Below the pieces are notes generated by a model. It did not search any database. It had not been told where the DNA came from and saw only the letters and a program-made list of their open reading frames with translations. Both the position numbers and the translations under genes were made by a program. From the NCBI GenBank assembly GCA_933228895.1, contig OW121846.1, forward strand, positions 21,705,088-21,769,087: a DNA stretch of 64,000 nt, in the 5' to 3' direction. How positions within the stretch are numbered: the stretch's first letter is position 1; every line of letters begins with the position of its first letter. Of the stretch, positions 41,801 through 53,018 are shown piece by piece. This stretch comes from Platycnemis pennipes (taxonomy: Eukaryota > Arthropoda > Insecta > Odonata > Platycnemididae).

Positions 41801-43349
41801 TTTAAGAGGGAGTATCTTAGCAGTATATCATTTATTTGCAAGGAAATTTTGAAATAATTATTGTGAAATATTTGAGAGGAGGTGAAAAAGTAAATTTTTC
41901 TTGAAAAACAGCGCGAAAAATAAATTTAGTTGGAATAAAGTGATTTTTCAGAGAACAACTCTTAGTAGTATTTTTTATTTTGCTAAGACATTTGCTTTAA
42001 ATGTGGTAAACTTTTATGAGAATAGGCGAAAGGGTCAATAATAGTTGAATAACAGCGGTAAAAATGAATTTATTAGGAAGAATTTCATTTTTGAGAGAAC
42101 ATCTCTTAGGATTATTTATTTAGTAGCTCGAAAATTTTACATAAGTTGTGGTAACCTGTTCTAAAAATTGTCGTAGGGGTCAAAATAATTTGTAAAACGG
42201 CAATAAAAAATTTCGTTTGAAGAAATTCATTTTTGCGAGGACTCCTATTAGCTTAAACACATTATTTATATATGAAAATATGAATAAGTAATCGTAGAAT
42301 GCCTTTAAGCAGGATTTCTGTATTTTGCAAAGAAATTTAGCATTTAATGCTGTGATCCCCTCTGAAGGGAGGCAAAAGAGTCAAATTTTAATGAAAAAAT
42401 AGTAGTAAAAATGATTTTACTTGGAAAATTTCCTATTTGAGAGAACGCCTCTTAGCAGGCTTTTTTATTTTGCTTAGAAAATTTGTTTGAAATACCCTGA
42501 ACTATGCCGAGAAGATGGGAAAGTGTCATTTTTAGATGAAAACGGCGGTAAAAATGAATTTATCCGGTAGAAATTCCAATTTGAGAGAACGCCCTGTTGC
42601 AGGATTTTTTTATTTTGCTAGTAAATAATGCTTTGATTGCGATGAACTGATGTGAGATGAGACAATAGAGTTAATTTTAGCTTAAAGTCTGCAATATAAA
42701 TGAATTATTGAATAGATATTTTTTTATTTTAGAGAGCCTCTCTTTGTGGATCTCATTTTTTTGCAAGAAATTTTGTAATAATTGCGATGAACTATTCGTT
42801 GAAAAGGCGAGAGTGTAATGTAAGTAGAAAAATAGTTGTAAAAATGATTTTAGTTTGAAGAATTTCGTATTGGAATCATATACTCTTAACAAAATTTTTA
42901 ATTTGAAATAAGTTCGGTTAACTGTTCTGAGAAGACGTGAAATAGTCTATTTTGATAGGAAAAATTGCATTTATTGTGGTAAACTGTTTTGAAAAGAGAC
43001 GATAGTGTCAATTTTGCCAAAAAGTAATTGTAAAAATGAATTTATTAGGAAAAATTTCATTTTTGAGGGAAAATCTCTTATGATAATTTATTTAGTAGCA
43101 CAGAAATTTTACAGAGGTTGCGCTGGTCGGTGCTAAAAATTGACAAAGGTGCTGAAATAAGTCAATTTCAATAGAAAACGAGACTTAAAAATGATTTTAA
43201 TAGGACGATATTCATATTTGAAAGAACGACTCTTAACAGAATTTTTTAATTTTGTTTAGAAATTTTTCAACAAATACGGTTAGCTGTTTTGAAATGAGAT
43301 GAATGATTAATTTTTTCGAAAAACAGGTGCTAAAATGAATTTATTTATA

Positions 43350-44400
43350 ACTATTTTATTTTAGATAAAAGGATTTTTATTTTTTGGCTTAAAATTTTTG
43401 TAATAAATGCGGTGAACAGTTCTGAGAATTGGCGAAAGAGTCTATTTTGAACAAAAAAATGCATTTATTACGGTGAACTGTTCTGATAAGAGACGATAGA
43501 GTCAATATTAGCTGAAAAACAACGGTAATAATGAAATTTGTTGAAATAATAATTTATTTTTGAGAGGAAGTCTCTTAGCTGGATATCATTTTTTTGCAAA
43601 GAAATTCTACAATAATTACTGTGAAATATTTGAAAGGTTGCGAAAGAGCAAATTTTTCTTGAAAAACTGCGTTAAAAATAAATTTAGTAGAAGGAAATTC
43701 ATGTTTCAAAGAACGACTCTTGACAGGATTTTTTTTGCTAAGAAATTTGCTATAAATGCGGTAAACTCTTCTGCGAATAGGCGAAAGAATCAATTTTATT
43801 TCAAAAACAGAGGTAAATGAATGTATGGGAAAGAATTTTCTATTTGAGAGAACGCCTCACAGGCGGATTTTTTATTTGGCAAAGAAATTATGCATTAATT
43901 GCGGTGAACTCTTCTGAGAAGAGGCAGACTAGTCAACATCAGTTAAAAGTAACGGGGAAAATGAATTTAGAATAAATATATTAAAATTTGAGAGAACGCC
44001 TCTTTGCTGGTTTTCATTTTTTTGCAAAGAAACTTAGCAATAAAAGCGGCGAACTATTTGGAGAATAGGGAAATACGTCAAATTTTAGCTGAAAAACAGC
44101 AATGAAAATTAGTTTAGTAGGAAGAATTACATTTTTAAGCGAACGTCTCATAGTTGGATTAATTAATCTCTTTATGAAATTTTGCAATAATTGGGGAGAA
44201 CATTACTGAGAAGAGGCGAAAGAATGTAGTATACTCAAAAAAAACTGGTAAAAAAATTTAGTTGGAAGAATTTCATAATTGTGATAATGCCTCTTAGCAG
44301 GATTTTCCTTTTTTTGCTTAGAATTTCTGCATTTATAGCCCTGAACTATTGTGAATCGAATGAAAGGGGTCATTTTTAGGTAACAAACGGCAGTTCGTAG
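43350..44400. repeat. Fossil second HOR, module b
   Basis: Same monomer order as module a. Landmarks are AAAAGGATTTTTATTTTTTG (about 43368), GAGAGGAAGTCTCTTAGCTGG-like (43561), GACTCTTGACAGG (about 43715) and TTTGGCAAAGAAATTATGC (43875). The first-to-fourth landmark spacing is about 513 bp. Confidence 0.65.
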
Positions 44401-44989
44401 AAGAGGCGACAGAGTCAATATATTTAGAAAAAAAGTGATTTTATTTGGAAGAATTTCATGTTTGAAAGAAAGACTATTAACAGGATTTTTTGCGAAAAAG
44501 TAAATTTTTCAGGAAAACAGAATGTAAAAATAAATAAGGTAGGAAGAAATTCTTTTTTTTAGAGAACGACTCCTGACAGGATTTTTTTTATACTAAGAAA
44601 TTTGCTTTAAAGGCGGTAAACTGTTCTGAGATCGGGCGAAAGAGTCAATTTTACTTGTCAAACAGCTGTTACAATGAATGTATTAGGAAGAATTTCATTT
44701 TTGAGGGAAAATCTCTTAGCAGGAATTTTTGGTTTCCTCGGAAATTTACGGAAGTTGCGGTGACCTGTGTAGAAAATTGGAAAAGTGCAGAAAAGAGTCT
44801 CTTAAAATAGAAAACTAGATCTAAAAATGATTAATTGTTGGAAGAATTTCATAACTGACAGAACGACTCTTAAGAGGAATTTTTTATTTTGCTCAGACAT
44901 TTTGCAATAAATATGGTGAGCTGTTCTGAGATGAGATGAAAGATCAATTTAATTTGAAAAATAGGGAAAAAATGGATTTAGTTAGAATT

Positions 44990-45870
44990 ATTTCATTTCT
45001 AAAAGAAGGATTTTTATTATTTTGCTAAGATATTTTGCAATATATGCGATGAACAGTTCTGAGAATGGGTGAAAGGGTCTCTTTTGCTAGGGGAAAAATG
45101 CATTTATTGCAGTGAACTGTTTTGAGAAGAGACGAAAGAGTAGTCAACTTTAGCTGAAAATCAACAATAATAATGAATGTTGATGAAATAAATTCATTTT
45201 TGACCGGAAGTCTCTTAGCAGGATAAAATTTTTTTGCAAAGAAATTTTACAATAATAACTGTTAAATAGTTGAGAGGTAGCGAAAGAGTGAATTTTTCTT
45301 GAAAAACATCGGTAAAAATAAACGCTGTAGAAGGAAATTCATTTTTCAGAGAACGACTCTTGACAGGATTTTTTATTTTGTTAAGAAATTTGCAATAAAT
45401 GTGGTAAACTCTTCTGCGAATAGGTGAAAGAATGAAATTTATATGAAAAAAAGAGATTTAAATGAATTTAGTGGAAAGAATAATATATTTCAGAGAACGA
45501 CTCATAGCAAGATTTTTTTATTTGGCTAATAAATTATGCATTAATTGCTGTGAACACTTCTGAGAAGAGGAGGACGAGTCAACTTTAGTTGAAAAATACG
45601 GGGAAAATGAATTTATAATAAATATTTTAAAATTTGAGAGAAAGCGTCTTAGCAGGTTTTCATATTTTTGCAAAGGAACTTAGCAAAGATGGCTGCGAAC
45701 TGTTTTGAGAATAGGAAAATACGTCAATTTTTAGTTAAAAAACAGCAATAAAAATTAGTTTAGTAGGAAGAATTACATTTTTAAGCGAACGATTCATAGC
45801 TGGATTTAATAATTTCGCTATGAAATTTTGCAATAATTGGGGAGAACATTACTGAGAAGAGGCGAAAAGT
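44990..45870. repeat. Fossil second HOR, module c
   Basis: Landmarks AGAAGGATTTTTATTATTTT (about 45004), GAAGTCTCTTAGCAGG (about 45207), GACTCTTGACAGG (about 45355), TTTGGCTAATAAATTATGC (45522) and AGCGAACGATTCATAGCTGG (45784). It lies about 1,640 bp downstream of module b at every landmark compared. Confidence 0.65.
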
Positions 45871-46581
45871 CTCTTTGGCTAGGAAAAAATGCATTTTTTG
45901 CGGTGAACTGTTTCGCGTCGAGACGATAGAGTCAAATTTCGCTTAAAAACAACAGTAAAAATGTATTTGGTTCAAATAATTTCTATTTGATAGAAAACCT
46001 CTGAGCAGGATATCATTTTTTTGCCGAGAAATTTTACCATAATACTGTGAAATATTTAAAAGGCGGCGAAAGATTAAATTTTTCTTGAAAAACAGCATTA
46101 GAAATAAATTTATTAGAAGGAAATTCATTTTTCAGAGAACGAATTTGGACCAGATTTTTTATTTTGGTAAGAAATTTGCTATAAATGCGGTAAACTGTTC
46201 TGCGAGTAGGCGAAAGAATCAATTTAATTTAAAAAAAATCGGTTTAAATGAATTTATTAGGAAGAATATTTGTTTTTGAGAGAAAATCTTTTAGCAGAAG
46301 TTTTATATCTACTCGGAAATTTTGCAGACGTTGCGGTGACCTGTGCTGAAAATTGGCGAATATATCAATTTTAGTTTTAATACTGCGGTAAAAAATAATT
46401 TAATTTGAATAAAAACATTTTTCCGAGAACGCCTCTACGTAGGATTTTTTATTTGTCTATGAAATGTTGAATTTAATTCAGGGTAACTGTTCTTAAATGA
46501 GTCGAAAGTGTCTATTTCAGTTGAGAAACCACACTATAAATGAATTAGATAGGAAGAATTTTATTACTCGTAGAACGTCTC

Positions 46582-46585
46582 TTAA
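46582..46585. repeat. TTAA target-site duplication, left
   Basis: TTAA immediately left of the terminal inverted repeat. It falls within the satellite phrase CGTCTCTTAACAGG found in other monomers, which explains the choice of site. Confidence 0.88.
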
Positions 46586-46598
46586 CACTAGGACGCCC

Positions 46599-47020
46599 GG
46601 ACTTCTCGACATCATTCAACGCCCAAATGGGGTCATTTTGACCCCCGGTAATTAATAAGTTAATTTTTTACAAGGCATTTATGTGTTAACATTTTTAGTG
46701 TTCTTTCATTAAATAATGCCCTAGTTCTTCACATTTATCGATTGTATCAGTTCATTACAGATATGTTTTCCTCAATATAACTATTTATTTAAATATCAAC
46801 TTTGAGATTTGGAATCATTTTCTCGTTTTTGTTCAATTTCATTTTTTCTGCCTAAAATGTTGACATTCAGTAAACAACAAATGTCACTTACTTTATTTAA
46901 ACGTATTTATTTGTTGTTTTTGCAATGTGCACTGTTTTATGATGAATGATTTGTCCTGCCAAAATTAAAAATACCATCTCAAAAATGTAAAAAAAAATTG
47001 AGTAGCCTAATGAAAATAGT
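46599..47020. other. Left interior of the piggyBac-like element
   Basis: AT-rich non-satellite sequence from the left terminal inverted repeat to the LINE 3' end. It carries the subterminal AACGCCCAAATGGGGTCATT motif at about 46618 but no long ORF. Its first 10-bp target-duplication copy (TGAAAATAGT) is at 47011-47020. Confidence 0.7.
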
Positions 47021-48344
47021 TTTCATCATCGTCAGTATTTCAATCCTATGATTGGTTTACTGCAGCCTTTCATTACGCCCTATTTAGTGTTAATTGCCTA
47101 ACGCCCTGGTATGTTTTCTCTTTCACCTCCTGCTTTATTTGCTCTAGATACTTGCTCCTTGGTTTTCCTTGTGGGACCTTCCCTTCAATCTTCCCCTCTA
47201 TTATATTTCTAACTAATTCATTGTGCCTCAAGGTATGTCCATCTTCATCTGCTTTTCTGCACACCTCTTCATTCCTCACTATATCAGTCAATTTAATCTT
47301 CAGCATTCTCCTCGAGCACCATGTTTCGAAGGCTTCAATTCTTCGCTGACCTGCTTTCCCGATTTTCCATGTCTCTGATCCATAGAGTACTACGTTCCAT
47401 ACGATAAAGTGCTTCTTTGTTTGCAGTCGTAGGTTCTTTGAGCACAGTAGCTGTCTCTTCTTCATAAACGCCTCCTTATCTTGTGCTATTCTGCACTTGA
47501 TGTCCGTTGAGCTTCTTCCATCCCAAGTGATAGTGCTACCGAGGTACGTGAAGTACTCCACTTGTTCCAAAGTCACCCCTCCAATTGTGTTATTTGCCCT
47601 TGATTCTCTCTTCCGCACACTAGGGTTTTAGTTTCCTCTTAGTATTGCTCTTATTATATTATTGAAGTACTTAGCTATGGACGCTTGCAAGTTCCCTCGA
47701 CTTTCTGCTACAACTGCGATGATATCAGCAAACCAGAGCATGTTTATTTCTTCGCCATTCACATTGATGCCCTTGATACCAATTTTCTCTGCGTCTCTTA
47801 TTGCTTCTCCCAGGAATAACACTGGGGAGAGGTTTGAATCATTCTCTGACTCCTTCATTTATTTTGGCTTCTACCTTCCTTCCGTCTTTTATTTGCATTG
47901 TGGTGACCTGGTTCTTGTAGAGCCAGTAGATTTTTCTTCTATCCTTGTAATCCATTCCAATGGCTTCCAGTATCTTGAACATAATTTTCTATTCCACGTT
48001 GTCAAAGGCCTATTCCAAGTCCACGAATGCCACATACAACTGCTTGTTTACGTGTATCATTTTCTTGGCCAGTATCCTTCAGCTGTGTATTGCCTCCCTA
48101 GCTCCTTGGTTTTTCCTGAATCCGAATTGATTTTCCGAACGATTCCCTTCGATATTCCCTTCCATTCTTCTGCTAATAATCTTAGTAAGTATTTTCGATG
48201 TGTGTAACACCAGGCTAAAGGTTCTGTGTTCTTCGCATTTCCTGCTAATTTCACTCTTCTGGAAATTCTCTGGTGGCCTTCCACTGTCATAGCTATCTCT
48301 GATTATTCCAAGGAGGGTATCTTTTGCTTTGACCCCGAGTGCCT
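47021..48344 (-). mobile_element. 5'-truncated RTE/BovB-type LINE inserted in the piggyBac-like element
   Basis: Non-LTR retrotransposon copy on the minus strand, about 1.32 kb, covering part of the reverse transcriptase domain and the C-terminal region plus a short 3' UTR. It is flanked by a 10-bp direct repeat, TGAAAATAGT, at 47011-47020 and 48345-48354, which fits a target-site duplication. Its sense-strand 3' end reads CTGACGATGATG, a short simple-repeat tail typical of RTE-clade elements. The 5' part (endonuclease and start of RT) is absent, as expected of 5' truncation during target-primed reverse transcription. Placement in the RTE/BovB group rests on the C-terminal motifs (YLGSTIT, YGSETW, RRMLKI); RTE-like versus a related clade is not settled. 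Confidence 0.87.
47073..48340 (-). pseudogene. Reverse transcriptase remnant of the nested LINE
   Basis: Decayed coding region, read on the minus strand. Fragments, N- to C-terminal: 48290-48057 (RT finger region with KGIVRKINSDSGKTKELG), then a shift of frame near 48060. RT motif A follows at about 48031-48001 (AFVDLE, stop, AFDNV), with an in-frame TAG at 48010-48012 and a second stop after NVE. Next are 47858-47628 (LSPVLF, then the catalytic box) and 47618-47073 (181 codons: FTYLGSTITWDG, VVLYGSETW, RRMLKIKLTD, LRHNELVRNIIEGKIEGKVP). The catalytic FADD box reads FADI; the second aspartate codon is isoleucine at 47721-47723. In functional RTs both aspartates bind catalytic metal. The copy is therefore dead. 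About 20 residues between the catalytic box and the YLGS region also seem to be missing. Confidence 0.88.
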
Positions 48345-48354
48345 TGAAAATAGT

Positions 48355-49208
48355 GAATGAATATTATATCAAAAAGTGAGCTTACTTTTAGATCCACCCT
48401 TCCTAGTGTGTCTACTGAGTTCATCAAATGGGTACTTATCGTCACATTCTGAAGATTCTCTTTATTCTTCACAAGTTTCAAATGTCAGCTTGCCGTTGGA
48501 TTTGTCAAATGAACACTCTCCACCATTGACTCATCTTATTGAATGTTATGCAGCTCAACAAGAATGTCAGCAGAACATTATGCTGTTCTTTGAGAAATTT
48601 ATGATCACAGCTATCTTCACGAACTTCAGTTGCTGTCACTTTGAGAACGAGTTCAAAGTTTGAGGCTTTATTTTGTGGAACCACTCGATTGGAAAAGAAA
48701 AACCACTTTTTACATTCCACACAAAGGTTTTATTAGTTTCTACAATATATTCCACTATCGATTTTGATAATGACATATATTGTTTAAACTGTAATAGAAA
48801 CCAATAAAACCTTTGTGTGGAATGTGCAAAGTGGTTTTTCTTTTCCAATAAAAGAACGAATTTTATTCTACACTCGTCATCCGAAGAGAAATAATTAGAT
48901 TTGGAGTCAACTAAGTTGATATATTCGTGCGAAACGGGTAAACAAAATTGCATTCTCCTCACACCACATAGATTGACGATGTATGATGATATCAACAAAG
49001 GATTTACTAAATAATCCACATGTAAGCAAAACCAAAAGTTAGGACGTGATTGCGAAAGGAAACAAAACTTTTTTGTAAACTGATACGAACCTGGAAGATA
49101 AGTTACCAAATGAAAAAGATAAGACGAGAGAGCAGTGAACACATATGCAGCAGAATGATACATGATGAAACACGATGGAGTCAAAATGACCCTTTGGGCG
49201 TTCTAGTG
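48355..49208. other. Right part of the piggyBac-like element, no recognised domain
   Basis: Non-satellite sequence between the LINE target duplication and the right terminal inverted repeat. It holds the fold-back and two overlapping long ORFs (48376-48663 plus; 48636-49184 minus), neither of which shows piggyBac transposase motifs that I recognise. It may include a decayed transposase piece. Confidence 0.5.
48689..48848. repeat. Inverted repeat / fold-back (~55-bp arms)
   Basis: Left arm 48689-48743 (TTGGAAAAGAAAAACCACTT...) pairs with 48791-48848 (...AAGTGGTTTTTCTTTTCCAA) with about three mismatches. The inner ACAATATAT (48742-48750) pairs with ATATATTGT (48775-48783). It lies inside the piggyBac-like element, right of the LINE. 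It could be a tiny nested fold-back element or an internal hairpin of the transposon. No clear target duplication was found. Confidence 0.85.
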
Positions 49209-49212
49209 TTAA
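49209..49212. repeat. TTAA target-site duplication, right
   Basis: Second TTAA copy, directly after the right terminal inverted repeat. Satellite sequence (CAGACTTTTTTTTATTTTGC) resumes at 49213. Confidence 0.88.
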
Positions 49213-51688
49213 CAGACTTTTTTTTATTTTGCTAACAAAATCTGCTTTAAAACTTGTTAACTCTTCTTAAGAGTGGCAGGATAATCAATTTTATTAGAAA
49301 AATAGTGGAAAAAAATGATTTTAGTTTGAGGAATTTCAAATTTCAGAGAACATCTTTCAGTACATTTTTTTTTATTTTGCTCGGAAAATTTGCTTTTAAT
49401 ACGGTGAACTGTTCTAAGAAGAAGTGAAAGAGTCAATTTTATGAAAAATAGGTGCAACAATGTATTTAGTTAGAATATTTTCATTGTTGATAGTAAGTCT
49501 CTTAGCAGAATATTTTATTTTACCAAGAAACTTTGCTTTAAATGTGGTGAACTGTTCTGAGAATAGCCGAAAGGGTCAAGTTTAGTTAAAAAACAGAGGT
49601 TTAAATGAATTTAGTGTAAAAAATTTTATATTTAGAGAACGACTTTTGACAGGATTTTTTTTGCTAAGAAATTTGCTATAAATGCGTAAAACTGTTCTGC
49701 GAATAGGCGAAAGAATCAATTTTATTTCAAAAAAAGAGGTAGTGAATTTATTGGAAAGAATTTTATATATGAGAGCCTCATAGCAGCATTTTTTTATTTG
49801 ACTAAGAAAATATGCATTAATTGCGGTGAACTCTTCTGAGAAGTGGCGGAAGAGTCAACTTTAGCTGACAAAATGCGGGGAAAATGAAATTAGTATAAAT
49901 AATTTAAAAAATGAGAGAACACCTCCTTTGAGGTTTTCATTTTTTTGCAAAGAAACTAAGCAATAATTGCTACAAAAGTTTTTAGCAATTATTGCTAAGG
50001 ATTTTTAGGGTTAAAAAGGATAGGATTTATAAAGAACAAAAAAGGATTTTTTTATTTTGCTCAGAAATTTTGCAATAAATACGGTGAACTGTTTTGAGAA
50101 GAGGTGAAAGAGTCAAATTCAGGTGAAAAACAGTGGTACCAATGAATTTTATATGAAGAATTTCGTTTTTGAGTGAATCCCACTTAGCCGTAAGAAAAGA
50201 GTAGAAAAGAGAGTAAATTCTATTTTAAAAACAGCGGTTAAAATTACTTTAGCATGAAGAATTTTATTTTCGAGAGAACTTCTTTTAGCAGGATATTTAT
50301 TATTTTGCTAAGAAATGTCGCAATAAATGCTTGGTACTCTTCTGAGAATAGGTGAATGAGTCAATTTTAGTTGAAAAACAGCGGTAAATTTTAATGTAGT
50401 AGAAAGAATTTCATTTTCAAGCGAACGACTCATAGCTAGATTTAATAATTTCTCCATGAAAGTTTGCGATAATTGGGGAGAAGCTTACTGAGAAAAGGCG
50501 ATAGAATAACATAAAGTTGAAAAACCGCGGTAAAAAAAATTTTTGTTGGAAAAATTTCATAATTGGAAGAATGCATCTTAGCGGGATTTTCCGTATTTGG
50601 CTTAGAAAATTTGGTTTAATTGCCCTGAACTATTCTGAAAAGAGGTAAAGGAGTCATTTTAAGATAAAAAACGACGGTGTAATGAATTTATTCTGTAGAA
50701 ATTCCTTTTTTAAAAGAACCATAGAAGGATTTTTTTACTTTGTTGGCAAAATTTCTTTTCTTGCGGTGAACTGTTTTGAAAAGAGACAATAGAGTCAATA
50801 TTAGCTAAAAAAACACGGTAAAAATGATTTTAAATGCATTAATTTCATTTATCAGCACTATATCTTATACTACATCTTATAATTTCATTTTTGAGAGATA
50901 CCATCTTAGCATAATATCATTTATGCAAAGGAAATTAGCAATAATTACTGTGGAATATTTAGTAGGAGGCGAAAGAGTAATTTTTTCTTGAAAACGGTGG
51001 TAAACATTAATTCTGTTAAAAGAAATTGATTTTTCAGAGAACGACTCTTTGCAGGATTTTTTATTTTGCAAAGAAATTTGCTTTAAATGTGGTGACCTGT
51101 TCTGAGAATAGACGAAAATGTCAATTATAGTTGAAAAAAGCCGTTAAAATGAATTTATTAGGAAGTATTTCATTTTTGAGAGAACATCTCTTAGCAGAAT
51201 TTATTTATTTGCTCGGAAATTTTATTCGGGAAATTTGCCCGGGATTTTCTTTATTTCCTAAGAAAATTTCTTTAATAGCCCTGAACTATTCCGAAAAGTG
51301 GTAACGGAGACATTTTAAGATAAAAAAGACGGTATATTGAATTTTCCCGTAGAAATTCCTTTATTTAAAGAACGCCCCTCAGATGATTTTTTTAATTTGC
51401 TAGGAAAAATGGCTTTTATTGTAGTGAACTGTTTTGAAAAGGGAAGATAGAGCCAATTATAGATGAAAAACTACATTCAAAAAGATTTTTGTTGCAATAA
51501 TGCCATTTTTCAGCACTAAATCTTATATTAGATCTTAAAATATAATTTTTGAGAGAAATTCTCTTAGCAGTATATCATTTATGAAACGAAAATTAGCAAT
51601 AATTACTGTGAAATATTTGACGGGAGGCGAAAGAGTAAAATTTTCTTGACAACAGCGGTATAAATTAATTCTGTTAAAATAAATTAAT
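49213..51688. repeat. Monomeric diverged satellite
   Basis: The satellite resumes mid-monomer after the transposon. It contains a partial fossil-HOR landmark (ACTAAGAAAATATGCATTAA, about 49801) and an internal duplication of about 655 bp. No gene. Confidence 0.82.
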
Positions 51689-51890
51689 TTTTTCAGAGAA
51701 CTACTCTTAGAAGGATTTTTTATTTTGCAAAGAAATTTGCTTTAAATGTGGTGAACTGTTCTGGGAATAGGTGAAAGTGTCAAAAATAGTTGAAAAAAGC
51801 CGTTAAAATGAATTCATTAGGAAGTATTTCATTTTTGAGAGAACATCTCTTAGCAGAATTTATTTATTTGCTCGGAAATTTTACATAAGT
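50570..51890. repeat. Old ~655-bp tandem duplication in satellite
   Basis: The order GGGATTTTCC..TTAGAAAATTTGG, CCCTGAACTATTC, CAGCACTA..ATCTTATA and TATCATTTATG occurs from about 50580 and again from about 51238, an offset of 653-661 bp, with a visible joint at TTCGGGAAATTTGCCCGGG (about 51226). A single diverged copy of the same module, with its preceding monomers, is at about 56155-57060. Confidence 0.65.
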
Positions 51891-52651
51891 TAGGTGACCT
51901 GTTCCGAAAATTGGCGCTCAAGTCAATATTAGTTGTAAAACTTCGATAAAAAATAATATAGTTTGCAGAGAAATTTAGCATTTTTGTGGTAGCCTGCTAT
52001 AAAGAGAGAGGCAAAAGAGACAATTTTAGAAAAAAAATATATCTTACTATAAAAAGTAGTAAATGTGATTTAAATTGGAAGAATTTCATAATTGATAGAA
52101 CGCCTCTTATCAGGTTACTTTTAATTTTGCTAAGACAATTGGCAATTTTTGAAACTAAATTTTGCAATTATTAATGTGAAATATTAGAAAGGAAGCCAAA
52201 GAGTACATTTTTCTTGAAAAACAGTAGATAACAATAAATTTAGTAGGAAGAATTACATTTTTAAACGAAAGACTCATATCTGGATTTAATAATTTCGCTA
52301 TTAAATTTTGCAACAATTGGGGAGAATGTTACTGAGAAAAGGGGAAAGAATCAAGTAAAGTGGAAAAACCGCGTTAAACAACATTTAATTGGAAGAATTT
52401 CATAATTGGGAGGATTTTATTTATTTAGCTTATAAATTATGCAATATTGCATTGAACCATTGTAAAAACAGTGACGGGGTCATTTTATTATCTAAAACGG
52501 CGGTGAAAAGAATTTATTCGGTAGAAATTCCTTTTATAAAAGAACGCCCCTTAGGTGGATTTTTTTGTTTTGTTAGGAAAAATTGCATTTATTGTGGTGA
52601 ACTGTTCTGAGAATTGGCGAAAAGGTCAATAATTGTAGAAAAACTGCAGCT

Positions 52652-52667
52652 AAGATGAATTTCTTAG
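52652..52667. repeat. SINE target-site duplication, left (copy 1)
   Basis: AAGATGAATTTCTTAG; exact match to 53003-53018. In an uninterrupted monomer this phrase occurs once (compare AAAATGAATTTATTAGGAAG). Confidence 0.9.
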
Positions 52668-53002
52668 AAGGGGATCGGGTTGGTATCGTGGCTAGAGTAC
52701 TGGCCTCCCATCCCGAGGGCTTGGGTTCGATTCCCGGCAGTGGCAGATTTTTCAGTGGAAAACCGGTCCCCACTTGAGTGCCTAGTGGAGGGCATTTCAA
52801 GTACAGTACTCCGTCCGTCGGATGGGACGTTAAGCCGTGGTTCCCTTGGCGCCTTTCGTTAAGAGTAAGCTAATGCCGACGCCGGGTTTCTCTCCACCCT
52901 TACTCCGTTCCCTAAAAAACTCCTACCATTACCCAATTACCCACCTATCCTATTTGGCGCAAATGACCTCAGCTGTCGGTCGCCTCCCCTAAATAACCAA
53001 CC
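52668..53002 (+). mobile_element. tRNA-derived SINE, copy 1
   Basis: 335-bp element, GC-richer than its surroundings. The head is tRNA-like: an A-box-like TGGCTAGAGTACTGG (about 52688-52702), then a CCTC/GAGG stem, then the B box GGTTCGATTCC (about 52724-52734) inside a TTGGG/CCCGG T-arm. The body contains CCGTCGGATGGGACGTTAAG (52813-52832), a motif shared by several arthropod tRNA-SINEs. The 3' end is CTAAATAACCAACC rather than poly(A). A perfect 16-bp target duplication, AAGATGAATTTCTTAG, flanks it (52652-52667 and 53003-53018), and that sequence belongs to the satellite. RNA polymerase III transcription from the internal boxes is expected from the class but not shown. Family name not assigned. 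Confidence 0.88.
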
Positions 53003-53018
53003 AAGATGAATTTCTTAG
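53003..53018. repeat. SINE target-site duplication, right (copy 1)
   Basis: Second copy of AAGATGAATTTCTTAG, after which the satellite monomer continues (GAAGAAATTCATTTTTAAG). Confidence 0.9.

Larger units (their letters stand above)
39441..46581. repeat. Monomeric, strongly diverged satellite
   Basis: Head-to-tail monomers of about 140-150 bp (heads at 43561, 43707 and 43845, for example) with many substitutions and indels and no regular ~920-bp blocks, except a remnant at about 41800-42450 that includes a cut monomer at 42235. No gene and no transposon was seen before 46582. Confidence 0.85.
46586..49208. mobile_element. piggyBac-like transposon, non-autonomous, with nested LINE
   Basis: The element starts CACTAGGACGCCC (46586-46598) and ends GGGCGTTCTAGTG (49196-49208). 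These are 13-bp terminal inverted repeats with one mismatch. TTAA lies on both sides (46582-46585 and 49209-49212), the hallmark target duplication of piggyBac. Subterminal motifs also match: AACGCCCAAATGGGGTCATT at about 46618 and, inverted, TCAAAATGACCCTTTGGGCG at 49181-49200. Removing one TTAA copy and the element rejoins an interrupted satellite monomer (CGTCTCTTAA + CAGACTTTT). Without the LINE and one copy of its target duplication the element is about 1.29 kb. I find no readable transposase (DDD) domain, so it is probably a non-autonomous derivative. Confidence 0.88.

Noticed and set aside
47662..48207. 181-codon plus-strand ORF
   Set aside because: It is antisense to the LINE reverse transcriptase fragments, whose recognisable motifs read on the minus strand.
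48636..49184. 182-codon minus-strand ORF as a piggyBac transposase
   Set aside because: Composition is hydrophobic and irregular, it spans the hairpin and runs toward the right terminal inverted repeat, and none of the transposase motifs I know are visible.
52680..52750. Functional tRNA gene
   Set aside because: A- and B-box-like motifs are present, but the fold is imperfect, about 260 bp of SINE body follows, and target duplications flank the whole. It is a SINE head.
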